Shown piece after piece: positions 1-9,331 of a stretch of DNA of 34,189 bases. The number at the start of each line of letters is the position of its first letter. Position 1 is the stretch's first letter. Where the stretch lies: contig CALSCQ010001987.1 of the NCBI GenBank assembly GCA_943704525.1, forward strand, positions 1 through 34,189. Direction: 5' to 3'. The notes below the pieces were generated by a model. That model did not search any database. It was not told the origin of the DNA and saw only the letters and a list, made by a program, of their open reading frames with translations. The position numbers were made by a program, and so were the translations under genes. This DNA is from Pigoraptor vietnamica. Its lineage: Eukaryota; Opisthokonta; Filasterea.

Positions 1-47
1 GGGGAAGAGGGAAGGAGGGAGGGAGGGAGGGAGGGAGGGAGGGAAGG
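1..47. repeat. GGGA-rich microsatellite at the left window edge
   Basis: The first 47 bases are almost pure purine, with about eight consecutive GGGA units between roughly 14 and 44. Several runs of three or more G lie close together, so a G-quadruplex is possible. The tract lies just upstream of the proposed Zwilch start. It may be a contig edge where assembly stopped. Confidence 0.9.
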
Positions 48-77
48 GTGAAGTAAAACGACAATTTTTTTGCGCTG

Positions 78-2570
78 ATGGCAGGCAAAGAGACGACACC
101 GACCACGTCAATCCGCGCCCTCTCCACGGGCCACGCGGCGACCTTCATTCCGGCTGGATGCGCGCATCCACTTCGCAGCCTCGTCGGATGGGCGGCTCCC
201 TTTGTGGTCATCGGCCTCCCCTCGGAGCAGCAGGTGTGTGACAACTCAGAGAGGGGGCATTAAGCGCACCGAAAGATGCAGACCGCTGACTTTCGACTCC
301 GTGCAGAGCGAGGGATTGGCCGACGACGCAGTGTCTCTGGACCTTCCCGCGCAGCAGCCAAGCGCGCACTTTTTTGCCACCGTGCCGCACATTTCCGTGG
401 GCAACAGCAAGCCGCCTAGCTGGTGGGTGTGTGCGTGGAGCTGCTTCGCTGGAGATGTTGTACTCGCACGAATAGAAGGCTCACAATGGCGCCTGTGCCT
501 CGCCACTTAGCCACTATCTCCGAGGAGCGGAAGGGGCCGCTGCAGTGGATGCGCGGCAAGTGACCGTGGACGAGTCGCTTCTTGACATGGAGTCGATGGA
601 GCTTGGAGTCGCCAGGTGAGCATGCTTTCTAAAGTTGTACCGTAACCGCACACGCACACATTAACTTTTTTGGTTGTCCATTTGCATTCGGACCGCTGAA
701 TTGAAATCTTGCGTGTGCAGGCAAGTTCTGAGCGCGGTGGTTCAGGCGCGGTCCGTCTGCGCGCACCCGCAGTCACCCGCAGTGTGGGTCCAGACAAACT
801 CCTCGGAAACTCCTTACCTCGGTATCGAAGTCCGCGCGGCCGCAAAGGCGGACGATGAGGTTGGAACACATTTTCCAATTGCGTGTTCCTTCGCTGCTCT
901 CTGTAAGCTTGTTCACGTGCCATCGAAACCTCGGCTGAACTCCTTTCGTCTCTCCCAGCTTCGCGTCGCCGGCACATACAGCGTGCAGTGCTCTCGCCAG
1001 CCAGTTTCGGCGCGGCAGAAGTATGGCTGCTCGTTGGTCCCTCAGATCGACAGGCTCGTCGCAGAGTACCTGGCGTATTGCGGCGGACACAATGGCATGC
1101 GCGTGGCAACACACGGACGCGCCGTCTACGACATTCTCGGCAACGGCACCGTCACGGAGGCGACGGCCCTTGGCGGCGGCTCGGCGGCCAACGCGCTCAG
1201 CACCGTGGCCGTGGAGATGGCGTGGGCGAACGTCGACAAGGTGCTCGCCCCGCCCGCATATGCCAGCGACTGCGTCGTGTCCGTGCGCGCTGTGCCCGGA
1301 GACAAGAGGTCCGCGGCGCGGGCGCTGCATGAAGAGCTGTTGCGCCTTCAGGCGATATGCGATTACGTCGTGGGCGGTAATTGGCCCGCGTCGGCGACCG
1401 CAGAGATGGGAGAGGACGCCGTGAGGCTTCTCGCTCACCGCTTCGTCGAGAACCCGTCCGCGACTTCCCGCGTCCTTCCCGCAGTTTCCGTCCCTTCTCA
1501 AGACGCCGACGGAGCCGCCATGCCGGCGTCGTCCTCGTCGCTGCTGCCACAGCGCGGCGACATGGATTTCTCCGAGCGCCTGTGGCGGCTTGCCATGTGC
1601 TCGGCCACTGCGGCGGAGGCTTGTCGGGTGATGCGCGCCGTTCTCCGCCTGGTGGCGATCGGCAGCGGCATGCCCACCGTTCACAAGTCGAACCGCGGCG
1701 CCATCGCGGACGTTGTGCGCAAGTGCATCGCCCTCGCCCGCGCGCGCGGCGCCTCGACGCCCGCGGCCATCCGCGAGTCCGAGTCGGCGCTGCTGGCGGA
1801 GATTGACGCACTTTGCGGCCCCGGGCGCGAACGCGAGGGCGTCGCCGCGCTCGTCGCGTGCGCGTTCCAGAAGGTGGCCAAGGACCACGTAGCCGTCCTC
1901 TCGGCGCACGACGAACTGATGAGCGCCGCTGTTCTCGAGCGCCTCGTGCCAGCGCGCGCGGAGCACGGATACGAGTGCGACAAGGCGCTTCGCTCGCTGT
2001 GGGCGTTGCACGCCGTCGTCGAGCTCATGATCACGGCCACTTCCCTCGCCGGCATCCCACAAGACACCGTGCGTGCGCTCGGCGCATCGGCCGTCGATTA
2101 CTACTCGGAGCACGGAGCGTCCGTGCACCCCATGTTCAGCGTTGCGATGCCCGCATTTTCGTCGCAGGCGGCCGCCGTACGACAGGCGTGTGCCAGGTGC
2201 GTGGGCGCGTCATTCTCAATGCGGGGGAGTGTGTCTGGCGTGGATCCGAATCTGATGTGCCTGTGTGTCTTTTGTTGCGTATATTCGTTTGTGCAGCCTT
2301 TTGCCTGCCTCTTGGGCCGTCACGCTCGCCTCGGAGGCCAAGGCGGATGTGATGGTGGCTCACTACAGCGTGCGGACGCCATTTCCGCACATATTGAAAG
2401 GTCGGTCGAAGCGGCCGTTTCGTGCACGGATCAGCGCGTGTGTGGATGTGCGCCGCCGTGTGGTGACTAATGCTCTTCAACGTGGCGCAGACGACGTTAT
2501 GGACACCGTCGTTGTGGACGACAATCAGCCGTACAACGAGTGCAAGGCGCTGTACCGGTCGTTCTGCTGA
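78..2570 (+). CDS. ZWILCH: Kinetochore RZZ-complex subunit Zwilch, six probable exons
   Basis: Zwilch forms the Rod-Zwilch-ZW10 complex of the outer kinetochore corona, which recruits Spindly and dynein and supports the spindle checkpoint. Proposed exons are 78-233, about 476-615, 721-859, 959-2196, 2297-2400 and 2491-2570, joined in phase to a protein of about 618 residues, close to the animal length (about 590). Blocks that line up in order with animal Zwilch are: an HPLRSL segment in exon 1; ARQV across the 615/721 junction; AVWVQTNSS and YLGIEV; a VAVEMAWANVDKVL block; an ALHEELLRL helix; MDFSERLW opening the C-terminal helical domain; KVAKDHVAVLSAHDEL; and SWAVTLAS near the end. The 5' edge of exon 2 is the weakest point, since 476, 479 or another acceptor could serve. 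The 860-958 intron has no stop and keeps frame, so it could be retained coding; the family alignment favours removing it. The call is by remembered family similarity, without a search. Confidence 0.82.
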
Positions 2571-2853
2571 CGCGACTGAGGGCGCCGGCGTCGGCTCTGT
2601 GCAAGTAAACCTTTGGACTCGCTGCCTTTGATGGTCACTGAAACGCTTGTCACTACGTTTTTAGACTCCGTTCGTTCCGTTCTCAAAAATACCAGTACAA
2701 ATTTCCGAAGCAACATTACAACATTTTCAGTTGAAAGAGAAGAAAAATGTTACCCACAACACGCAAGCACATGCGCGCCCCGGATGTTCAAACGCGCTAT
2801 TTTCCTTCAATTGCATCAGGCGATCTGGACCTTGGCGCTGCACGCACCGCTAG
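2571..2853. other. Intergenic spacer between Zwilch and the next gene
   Basis: This short, less GC-rich stretch includes A/T runs around 2690-2750. It probably holds the Zwilch 3' end and the promoter or first small exon of the following gene. ATG codons at 2629 and 2747 start open stretches, but neither could be tied to the downstream frame with confidence. Confidence 0.5.
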
Positions 2854-3795
2854 AGCCATGGCGCAGCACCCGCCGGTCTCGCAATTCGTGGGATCCTTCC
2901 GCACGATGTGTTTCGCACTTCGACCATTTCGTCGGACCCGCTCAACGAGCCGACATTTTTTTATGTCTGTTCGTTCCAACCGGGTGAGTTTGCTTTCGCC
3001 GACGCCTCCAAGTCGTCGCTGAAGCCAGCCGCTGTTGGCGCCAGCGGCACGACGTGTCTCGATAACAATGTCATCGGACTATTGCTGAGGAACCAGAGGT
3101 GTGGGCACGGTGAGTACGCACAGACGACCTTGCAGTCGTGGTTGACACCGAAGTCGAAGGGCAAAACGTCGCTCGAGCACCCAATCGCAATGGGCGAGGA
3201 CCAGAGTCGAGTGGCTTCGACGGCTCTTCCGCAGTCGGTCCCCGATTTCGTCAAGAAGATCCCCGTGAAGGCCAAGGGCACGGTTGGGCTCAGGCGCGGG
3301 GCGGGAATGTGTTTTCGCCTTCCCGCCGGAACTCCCCTTCCCAAGGGCTTAGGATTCGTCTTCGACGACCCCACGAGCGGGCACGGGTCGATTATTCCCG
3401 TGGAGGCGGTCAAGTGCGAAATGCTGAATTTTCGGGGAGACGTCTTCGCCAGCGTGCACGAGCTTGCGCGCCTCCCGTGGGAGTTCCATTGCGTCCTCAT
3501 GACTGCGGCTGCAGAACCGCCTGCGCAGCGGCCGAATTTCGACGGGGAATGTCACCAGATTGCATGCATCTTGAGCGCTAATATCGGCGTGGTCGACGAC
3601 GACGTGTCTTCGCTGGCGACCGTCCTCCTGGACCAACTCGACGCGGCGAACTATCCGGCGGTACTCGATTGGTGTAAGAACGGCAGTGACGTGACGGCCG
3701 CTGAACAAGTTCTCGACGCCCTTCTCGATGTCGCGCAAGAGGAGGAGAGGGAGTTTGTGCTCTCTGCTCTCGAGCGCATCAAATGGAATGGTTGA
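2854..3795 (+). CDS. Unrecognised protein, 5' end unresolved
   Basis: A frame without stops runs from 2854, immediately after an in-frame TAG that could be the end of an intron (CGCTAG), to a TGA at 3793-3795, about 313 codons. The first in-frame ATG is not until 3190, so translation probably starts in an upstream exon, or the protein is a shorter form from 3190. No signal peptide or membrane segment is seen. The middle holds the segment LPAGTPLPKGLGFVFDD followed by GHGSIIPVEA, and the C-terminus is acidic and helical (AQEEEREFVLSALERI). The order of an FRTS-type start, a Gly/Asn-rich middle and an LPxGTxLPxGL strand is faintly like the Tse2-type ADP-ribosyltransferase fold, which also has eukaryotic members. 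This is only a weak lead. Coding status rests on frame length and GC-rich composition like its neighbours. Confidence 0.55.
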   Translation, partial: SHGAAPAGLAIRGILPHDVFRTSTISSDPLNEPTFFYVCSFQPGEFAFADASKSSLKPAAVGASGTTCLDNNVIGLLLRNQRCGHGEYAQTTLQSWLTPKSKGKTSLEHPIAMGEDQSRVASTALPQSVPDFVKKIPVKAKGTVGLRRGAGMCFRLPAGTPLPKGLGFVFDDPTSGHGSIIPVEAVKCEMLNFRGDVFASVHELARLPWEFHCVLMTAAAEPPAQRPNFDGECHQIACILSANIGVVDDDVSSLATVLLDQLDAANYPAVLDWCKNGSDVTAAEQVLDALLDVAQEEEREFVLSALERIKWNG

Positions 3796-4032
3796 GGTAA
3801 TGCAGATATGAGAGCCATTTTCTAAGCGGAGCCGTGTTTTTTCACCGTTCCCATTTGCTGTCTTTAGACTCCCAACGCTGCAAGCGATCCCTCCATACAT
3901 GCGGCAGGAGAAGTGCTTTGAGCTCAACAACAACCTACGGTTGAGCTCGAGAGATCTGCTTTAACCGTTCATGTCCCGGGTCGTCGTGTGCTAGGCACGT
4001 GCCGACGACTCTGAGCGCCGACTTCCTTGCAG

Positions 4033-4198
4033 CGGAGGTCCTTAGGTGCCCTTGGGAAAGCGAAGGCAAGCGACCGGTGCAAAAATCGGCGCAAACGCTC
4101 GCCTCCCTTTTGCCATCGCCACCTTGCGCAATATGAGCACGCTCTGAAGCACGGCGACGGGCGCAACTGCCCGGACGAGTGGCGCGAAAATGCTGGAG
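4033..4198 (+). CDS. Candidate orphan exon with a Cys/His zinc-binding motif
   Basis: After a plausible acceptor (TTCCTTGCAG, ending 4032) the frame reads RCKNRRKRSPPFCHRHLAQY, followed by further Cys and Trp residues, up to a possible donor at 4199 (GAG then GTCAGA). The pattern, a Cys four residues before RKR, then FCxRH, resembles short zinc-binding modules of the form G-x-x-C-x(n)-C-x-x-H found in many small proteins. No convincing partner exons were found: a nearby ATG at 3971 stops after seven codons. A minus-strand frame (4042-4452) covers the same bases and looks less protein-like. Confidence 0.22.
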
Positions 4199-4339
4199 GT
4201 CAGATACTTGTTATGTACTGCGTCAATGTCAACTACTCGCATATCTGCGGACGGCAACTTGATTGCTCCCAAGTGGCCACTGACGTCCGTCCCTGCTGAC
4301 TGAGGTTCTGTCGTCGTATTCGCCGCCATCGCGCCCGCG

Positions 4340-4455
4340 TCTTTGCTTCTTTCGTCTCGCTTGCTACTTCCATCGGCGCGTCTTTCGTCTCGCGTGCTTC
4401 TTTTCGCGTCTTCCATCTCGCTCGCGTCTTTCATCTCGCTCGTCTCGTGCATTTT
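4340..4455. repeat. Degenerate pyrimidine-rich repeat (CTTTCGTCTCGC-like units)
   Basis: Imperfect units of about 12-18 bases built on TCTTTCGTCTCGC and TCTTTCATCTCGCTCG recur at least five times. On the minus strand they would encode a charged, low-complexity MKDASEMEDA-type peptide, but no wider gene supports this. Confidence 0.55.
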
Positions 4456-4773
4456 GCAATTTGTCGCTGTTTTTGTTCACGACTTTTGACTGCGCGTCTC
4501 TCTATCGCGGTTTTTGGTATAAATGACTGGTTTGGCGTACGAGCGTGCGAGTTAATCTGCACATGGGCGATTGCCACCCACGTGTGATCTGCGAACGGCC
4601 GCTGGTCTCACTCTGGCCATTACTGCCACAAATTTTCTTCACTCGCGCACACCTCGCGAGAGTCTGCAACGGTCCATCCGCCGCCACTCAGGTCGAGGTC
4701 AACACACATGACTATCTGCATGCACGCAAATCGCGCGGGGCACAAAAAATGCCCACCACGCCCGCAAAGGGGC

Positions 4774-7700
4774 TCACATGACAATGCACGCGCGGCTGCT
4801 CGGTGCCTCGTGGTTGGCATCCAGTGCCTTCAGCAGCTTGTGTTGCTGCACGGGCTGCTGGCTGCGATCGTGCACCGCCGCCATCGATTCTTCCATGGTG
4901 CGAGAGAACGGCGAGTGGACGAGAGGCGCCGGCGCGGCGGGAGCTGACATTGCCTTCGTCTCGGGTGGCGCGCGCGCCGGAGAGGGCTCAGCGGGCGCCT
5001 CCTTCTTCGGAGTAAGCGGCATGCGGTCGACAGGCATCGCGGATTGCGACTGGCTGCGACGCCGCTTCTCCGACGGCCGCCGGTCAGACTCCGGGCGGTC
5101 CGCGCTGGGGGCACGTGGTGGGCGAGCGTCCGTGCGCGGCGTCGACGCCCCCTGCGGCCGCACCTTTTGCTTGGACTCTGGCGGCCTTGTCGTGTCGTTA
5201 GGCGGGATGTCGGGCACGGGCCTGTTCTCCTTCTGCGGAGTAACGAGGGGCTGTAGGCGTGCAGGGACCGCAGTGCCTTCCGTCTGGCAGCCGCGATCGC
5301 GCGTCGTCTGCGTGTGCGCGTCGACGGGCACGGAAAATTTGGCCATGACGTAAGCGTCGCGCACGTTTTTCCCCGCGGCGCCCTTGTACCGCGGGCCGCT
5401 GTCGCTCGTCTCCACGGCGGCTATTTCGGCTTGGGACATTCGCCGGTTCGTCTGCGTCAGCACCGACTTGCTCTCCGGTCCGGTTTGTGTCGTCATGGTG
5501 CGGAATGACGACGGCGATGGCTCAAACACGGCCGTCGTCGAAGTCGTCGTCGCCGCCGACGTCCCCTTCGCCGGCGGGCGGTCCGAGCTTACCCGTCGTC
5601 CTTGCACTTCCTTCACTCCGGCCCCATCGGCGTCTTTCGCTGACTTTTGCTTGTCCCGTTCGCGCGTGTCGGTGTCTTCGTCCGCCGTGTCCCTCCCGGA
5701 CGCCTGCGTGCTAGTGGCCGCCACCCGTCGCAGGGGATCGGCGACGCCGTCCGCGCCGCGCACCACGCGCATCACGGCCTTGCTGTGCCCGCCCTTCTTC
5801 CGCGGCTTGTCGCCCCGCGGTTGCTTCCCGTCTGCATCTGCAGCCTCCGATTCCGATTCCGACGACGCCGAAGCGTCCGAGTCCCTCGCAGTTCGCGCGT
5901 CTGTCTCTGCGTCCCTCGCATTCTTGGCGGGCGACTTCTTGGCCTTTGAGCGCTCGCGGCGGTCCTCGTGCCGTCGACGCTGCGGGGACGCGTGCAGTTC
6001 CCCCGACTCCTCGCTGGAACTGTCCCTGTACGACGCCTCTCCCTCCGCAGACGACGTGTCGCCCTCATCGGGCCCCATGCACGAATCCCTGCGCCCGCTC
6101 TCGTCGCCGCCCACGCACGTGTCCCGCTTCTGCCGCTCGCCGCCCCCCATCGCCGCCGCCCGGCGGGCCTCGCGCAACTTGGCCTTCAGCCGCGATATCT
6201 GCGCCCCGAGTTCCGCCTTGTCGACCAGCAACGCGCAGCTGAGGAGCGATTTGTCCACGAGCAGGTGACGGAGGGCGTCGCGGTCGCCGGGACCCGCCAC
6301 CGCACTTCGCGACCCTTCTATCGCTTTGATGGCGTCCTTCACGGTGTCCAACACAGCCGCAGTTCCAGTGCGGCTCTTGCTCGCGTCTGCGACGAGCCCC
6401 CCCAGGCTGCGCACGAGCACTGCCTCGGACCGCGCCTTCGCACGGCGCAGCGCCTTCTGCATACGCGTGAACACATGGGCACCCTTCTCCCCTCCGGCGT
6501 TGGGGTCGTCCAGGAGTGCGCCAAACTTCGGCGCATCCACGTCGCGCGACACTGCGTGCATCACCGCGATGGCGGCCTCGGCAATGTCGTCGTGGAGCCC
6601 GTCCCACAGCGCCCCCGTCTGCATGCGCGGCCAGTCTTCCGACTTGCGGAACGACTCGTGCAGTGTCTCGAACAGGCGCAGCGTCAACAGCTCGGTGTAC
6701 AGCACGCCGCGGTCAACGCCATCCGGCACTGCGGTCTGAGAAGCGCCAGGACGCGCCGGATCGGCCGTCGTCCCCGGAGCCTTTGGGGCCGCGCCATCCT
6801 TCGCGGGCTGAACAGCGCGCGTGGACGACAAGCTGATCGCGTCGTCCGATTCGTCGCGGAGGGACGCGGTCGCAGCGGGCGGCTTGTGAGCGCCGACTTC
6901 CTCGACGGCGCGTTCGAGTTCAGCGATGCGGCGCTGATAGTCCCGCTCCTTGGCCTTCCACACCAGCTCTGCGGACAGAGAAATGATGCAAACACGTGAG
7001 CAAGCGCACTTGCGCGGCGGAGAGGGGATGCAGAAAAGAAGCACGGTCCCGCACCGTTTGTGCGCAGCTTGTTCGCGAGCTCCTCGGCAAGGGCCTTGTA
7101 GTCGACGTCAATGTTGACGTGGGCGTTCTGCTTGATTCGCATTGCGCGCATGCCAAAACGAAGCGTGCCCACGGACTCGCCAATTTCGCTCATGCACGGC
7201 GAGATGCATACCTGCGCCACACGGGCAACAGCGTCAGTCTCCCCCTTCGTGCGCGGATGTGCAAAGTACATGCACCGCAGCAATTCACTGTGCGTGTGGG
7301 TAGACACTGTGCCTCCATAGTTCACTTTTGACGTACCACGAGGCTTGTTTTGCAGTTGCCGCCGAGGCTCTCCTGCAACAGCCGCGTGAGCTTCGAGTTG
7401 CGAAACGGGACGTACGCGTCGCTGGGCCCAGCGAGCGCCTGGATGACGTTGCCGAGTTCGAGGAGAGAGCGGTTGATGTGCTTCGCCTCGTGCAACTGCA
7501 CGCCCGTCGCATGAGACTTGGACACGCGCTCGCTGCCCGCAAGATCGCACCTGTCACGTGGAATGCGACATGTGAGACAGAAAACAAATCCATGCCTACA
7601 AAAACAAATTGTTGACGCACTGGCTCACTCGCGAAAGTTTCGCGCAAAGCACAAACGCGAACACACAGCGCCACCCACAGCGTGATGCGCCCACGGAGCA

Positions 7701-8823
7701 CGACGTCCTGCCCTTGCGGCAGACCGAGCGCGCCGTAGTCGAGGTCGTCGCCGTCCGACGCGCCCTCGTCTTCCGCAGACAGCGCACCAGACTCTCCCTC
7801 GCCCCCGTCATCAGACTCGGCCCCAGTGCCGTACGCGTCCGAATAGTACTCGCCGTCAGAGTCGACGTCTCCGCCGGGGCCGCTTCCCGGTGCGGCGCTT
7901 GCACGTCCCCCGGCTGCCATCGCACTTCGCGGACGCGCACGGCCGCCGTGCCGCTGCTGGTGTGTGCGGTGCGGGGGCGGTGCGCTTCTCACAAGAGCGC
8001 CGGTAGTCGAGTTCGACGAACCGTTGAGCGACGCAGAGTCCACTGGCGTCCCCTGCGCGGCCTCCTCCTTGCTCTTGGACATTTGCTGCCTCCGCCGGGC
8101 ATCGATGCGTCGCTCGACGGAGAGTTGGAAGACGGCGTGGGAGCGGCTCGAGGCGACGTTCATCCTGGTCTCTGCGAACACCAGCCGCGCGCGACCGGCC
8201 TTCATGAGCGCAGCCACTTCGCGCGGCGAACGCACTACAAACTCGGACAGATTCTCCACGAATACGCCCGACTGCGGGTGCTCGCGGATTTCGAGAGGGC
8301 CGCTCGCGTCGCTCAGCAAGTCCTGGATGCGCTCCTGGTAGATCTGAAGAAACGACAGCGTCACGCGATACTCCGACGCCGTATCGCGCGCAATGCGGCC
8401 AAAGATTTGTCGGATCACCCGCGGGATGATGCCGCGTGGGCCCGAGATGGTGTGCGTCTTGCCCGCGCCCGTCTGCCCATACGCCATGACCGTCCCGTTG
8501 AATCCCCGCAAGATTTCCTTCACTATGGGACGGCCCACCACATCATACACTTCGCGGTCGGACGTTGGCTCGCCAAAGACCCCGTCGTAGCGGAATACCT
8601 TCTCTCTGGGCGTCCCTGCTTCCATGGTGATGGCAGCACCGTCGTCGGACAGCGTGTACGAACGGGGAAGCGATGTCGCCAGTTCCCGCTCGTTCAACGG
8701 CCGCACGCGCGCGTACACCTGAATGCGACCGCCATCTTCGCGAGATGCAAGCGCAGCGACCATGCGGCCTGCCTCGCCACGTGCCTTGTGGCCGGCATCT
8801 CCCTCTGCGGCCTTCGCGGCCAT
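4774..8823 (-). CDS. N-terminal-motor kinesin, 1236 aa, with CaaX tail
   Basis: This is a microtubule motor ATPase. Exons are 8823-7679, 7550-7337, 7211-7055 and 6968-4774, and all phases close. The motor domain spans about residues 33-490. It has [12 protein letters not shown], the P-loop GQTGAGKT (116-123), switch I NVASSRSH (about 222-229), switch II DLAGSE (384-389, CDLAGSE rather than the usual VDLAGSE), [13 protein letters not shown] and [10 protein letters not shown]. The neck reads TLRFGMRAM then DYKALAEEL, mixing kinesin-1-like and ARK/ungrouped-kinesin-like features, so I do not assign a subfamily. About 138 acidic, low-complexity residues interrupt the motor between VERR and RGRITL, at loop 10. 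A short coiled coil follows the neck (about 506-535). The rest is a long, charged, probably disordered tail rich in Ser, Asp and Pro. The protein ends in CIVM, a CaaX prenylation motif. The start ATG is the first in the frame. Confidence 0.9.
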
Positions 8824-9331
8824 TTTGAAATGCGGACTGTGAGTCCTCTTAGCGCCTCATGGCGACAGCAACCGACATCACACGAGGCAAGGGCACTGCT
8901 TCGTGGTTCACGCAGATGGAAAGATGCCTGAGTAGCCCGTGCTTCTGAGGCCGAGATGAAGGGCTGTAGCGGCGTAATGGTGTGTGTGCGCACGTCGAGA
9001 TGGCGAGTTGCGTTTCTCTGTGTGTGCCATAAATTCCAATGTCACCAGGCAGCATAATGAATGGAATTAAGTATTACATGTAGATATGTATTAAAGCTTT
9101 AAAGTAAAACATTCAATCACACAAGGTTATCTTTACTTACACTTAAAATTGCCATTTGGAATTCTACTATCGTAAGCTCGTAACGTTCGTTACAAAACCG
9201 GCCAACAGTGTCCATCGGTTTCACCAAAGTTTTTTTGAGGGAGACTTCATTCAACGCCAAAACGCAGCAGCATAACGCACACACGCAACACACCACACGC
9301 AGCCGCACAAACACTCTCTGCGTACAAACAA
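8824..9331. other. Kinesin promoter and FAS 3' flank, with an AT-rich core
   Basis: Both flanking genes are on the minus strand, so this spacer holds the 3' end of FAS transcription and the kinesin promoter. Bases 9055-9125 are strikingly AT-rich (runs such as TATTAAAGCTTTAAAG) in an otherwise GC-rich window. No clear TATA box at a convincing distance was found. Confidence 0.5.

Larger units (their letters stand above)
3796..4773. other. Convergent intergenic region of about 980 bases
   Basis: The region lies between the unknown plus-strand gene and the 3' end of the minus-strand kinesin. It holds the candidate zinc-binding exon listed at 4033-4198, a pyrimidine-rich degenerate repeat at about 4340-4450, and a TATAAAT sequence at about 4517 followed by a short plus-strand frame (4545-4781) that runs into the kinesin 3' end. 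I find no convincing complete gene. Confidence 0.5.

Noticed and set aside
773-2128. 451-codon minus-strand frame opposite Zwilch
   Set aside because: Low-complexity Arg/Gly/His composition; the plus strand carries conserved Zwilch blocks.
3109-3136. GTGAGT...TTGCAG spanning about 26 bases in the unknown gene, looking like a miniature intron
   Set aside because: Far shorter than the other introns here (60-150 nt), and the frame is open through it.
4042-4452. 136-codon minus-strand frame, charged N-terminus then hydrophobic segment
   Set aside because: Its start is built from the degenerate pyrimidine repeat and no family character was seen. It conflicts with the candidate zinc exon, itself uncertain.
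4514-4781. TATAAAT followed by a 78-codon plus-strand frame
   Set aside because: The frame has no protein-like pattern and overlaps the kinesin 3' end. The TATA-like string may be chance.
5384-6999. Long plus-strand frames opposite the kinesin tail
   Set aside because: Ser/Arg/Pro-rich shadows of the biased, disordered kinesin tail on the minus strand.
9117-9314. 65-codon minus-strand frame with a hydrophobic Cys-rich start just after FAS
   Set aside because: It lies in the FAS 3' flank, is AT-rich unlike local genes, and has no recognisable features beyond a chance hydrophobic run.
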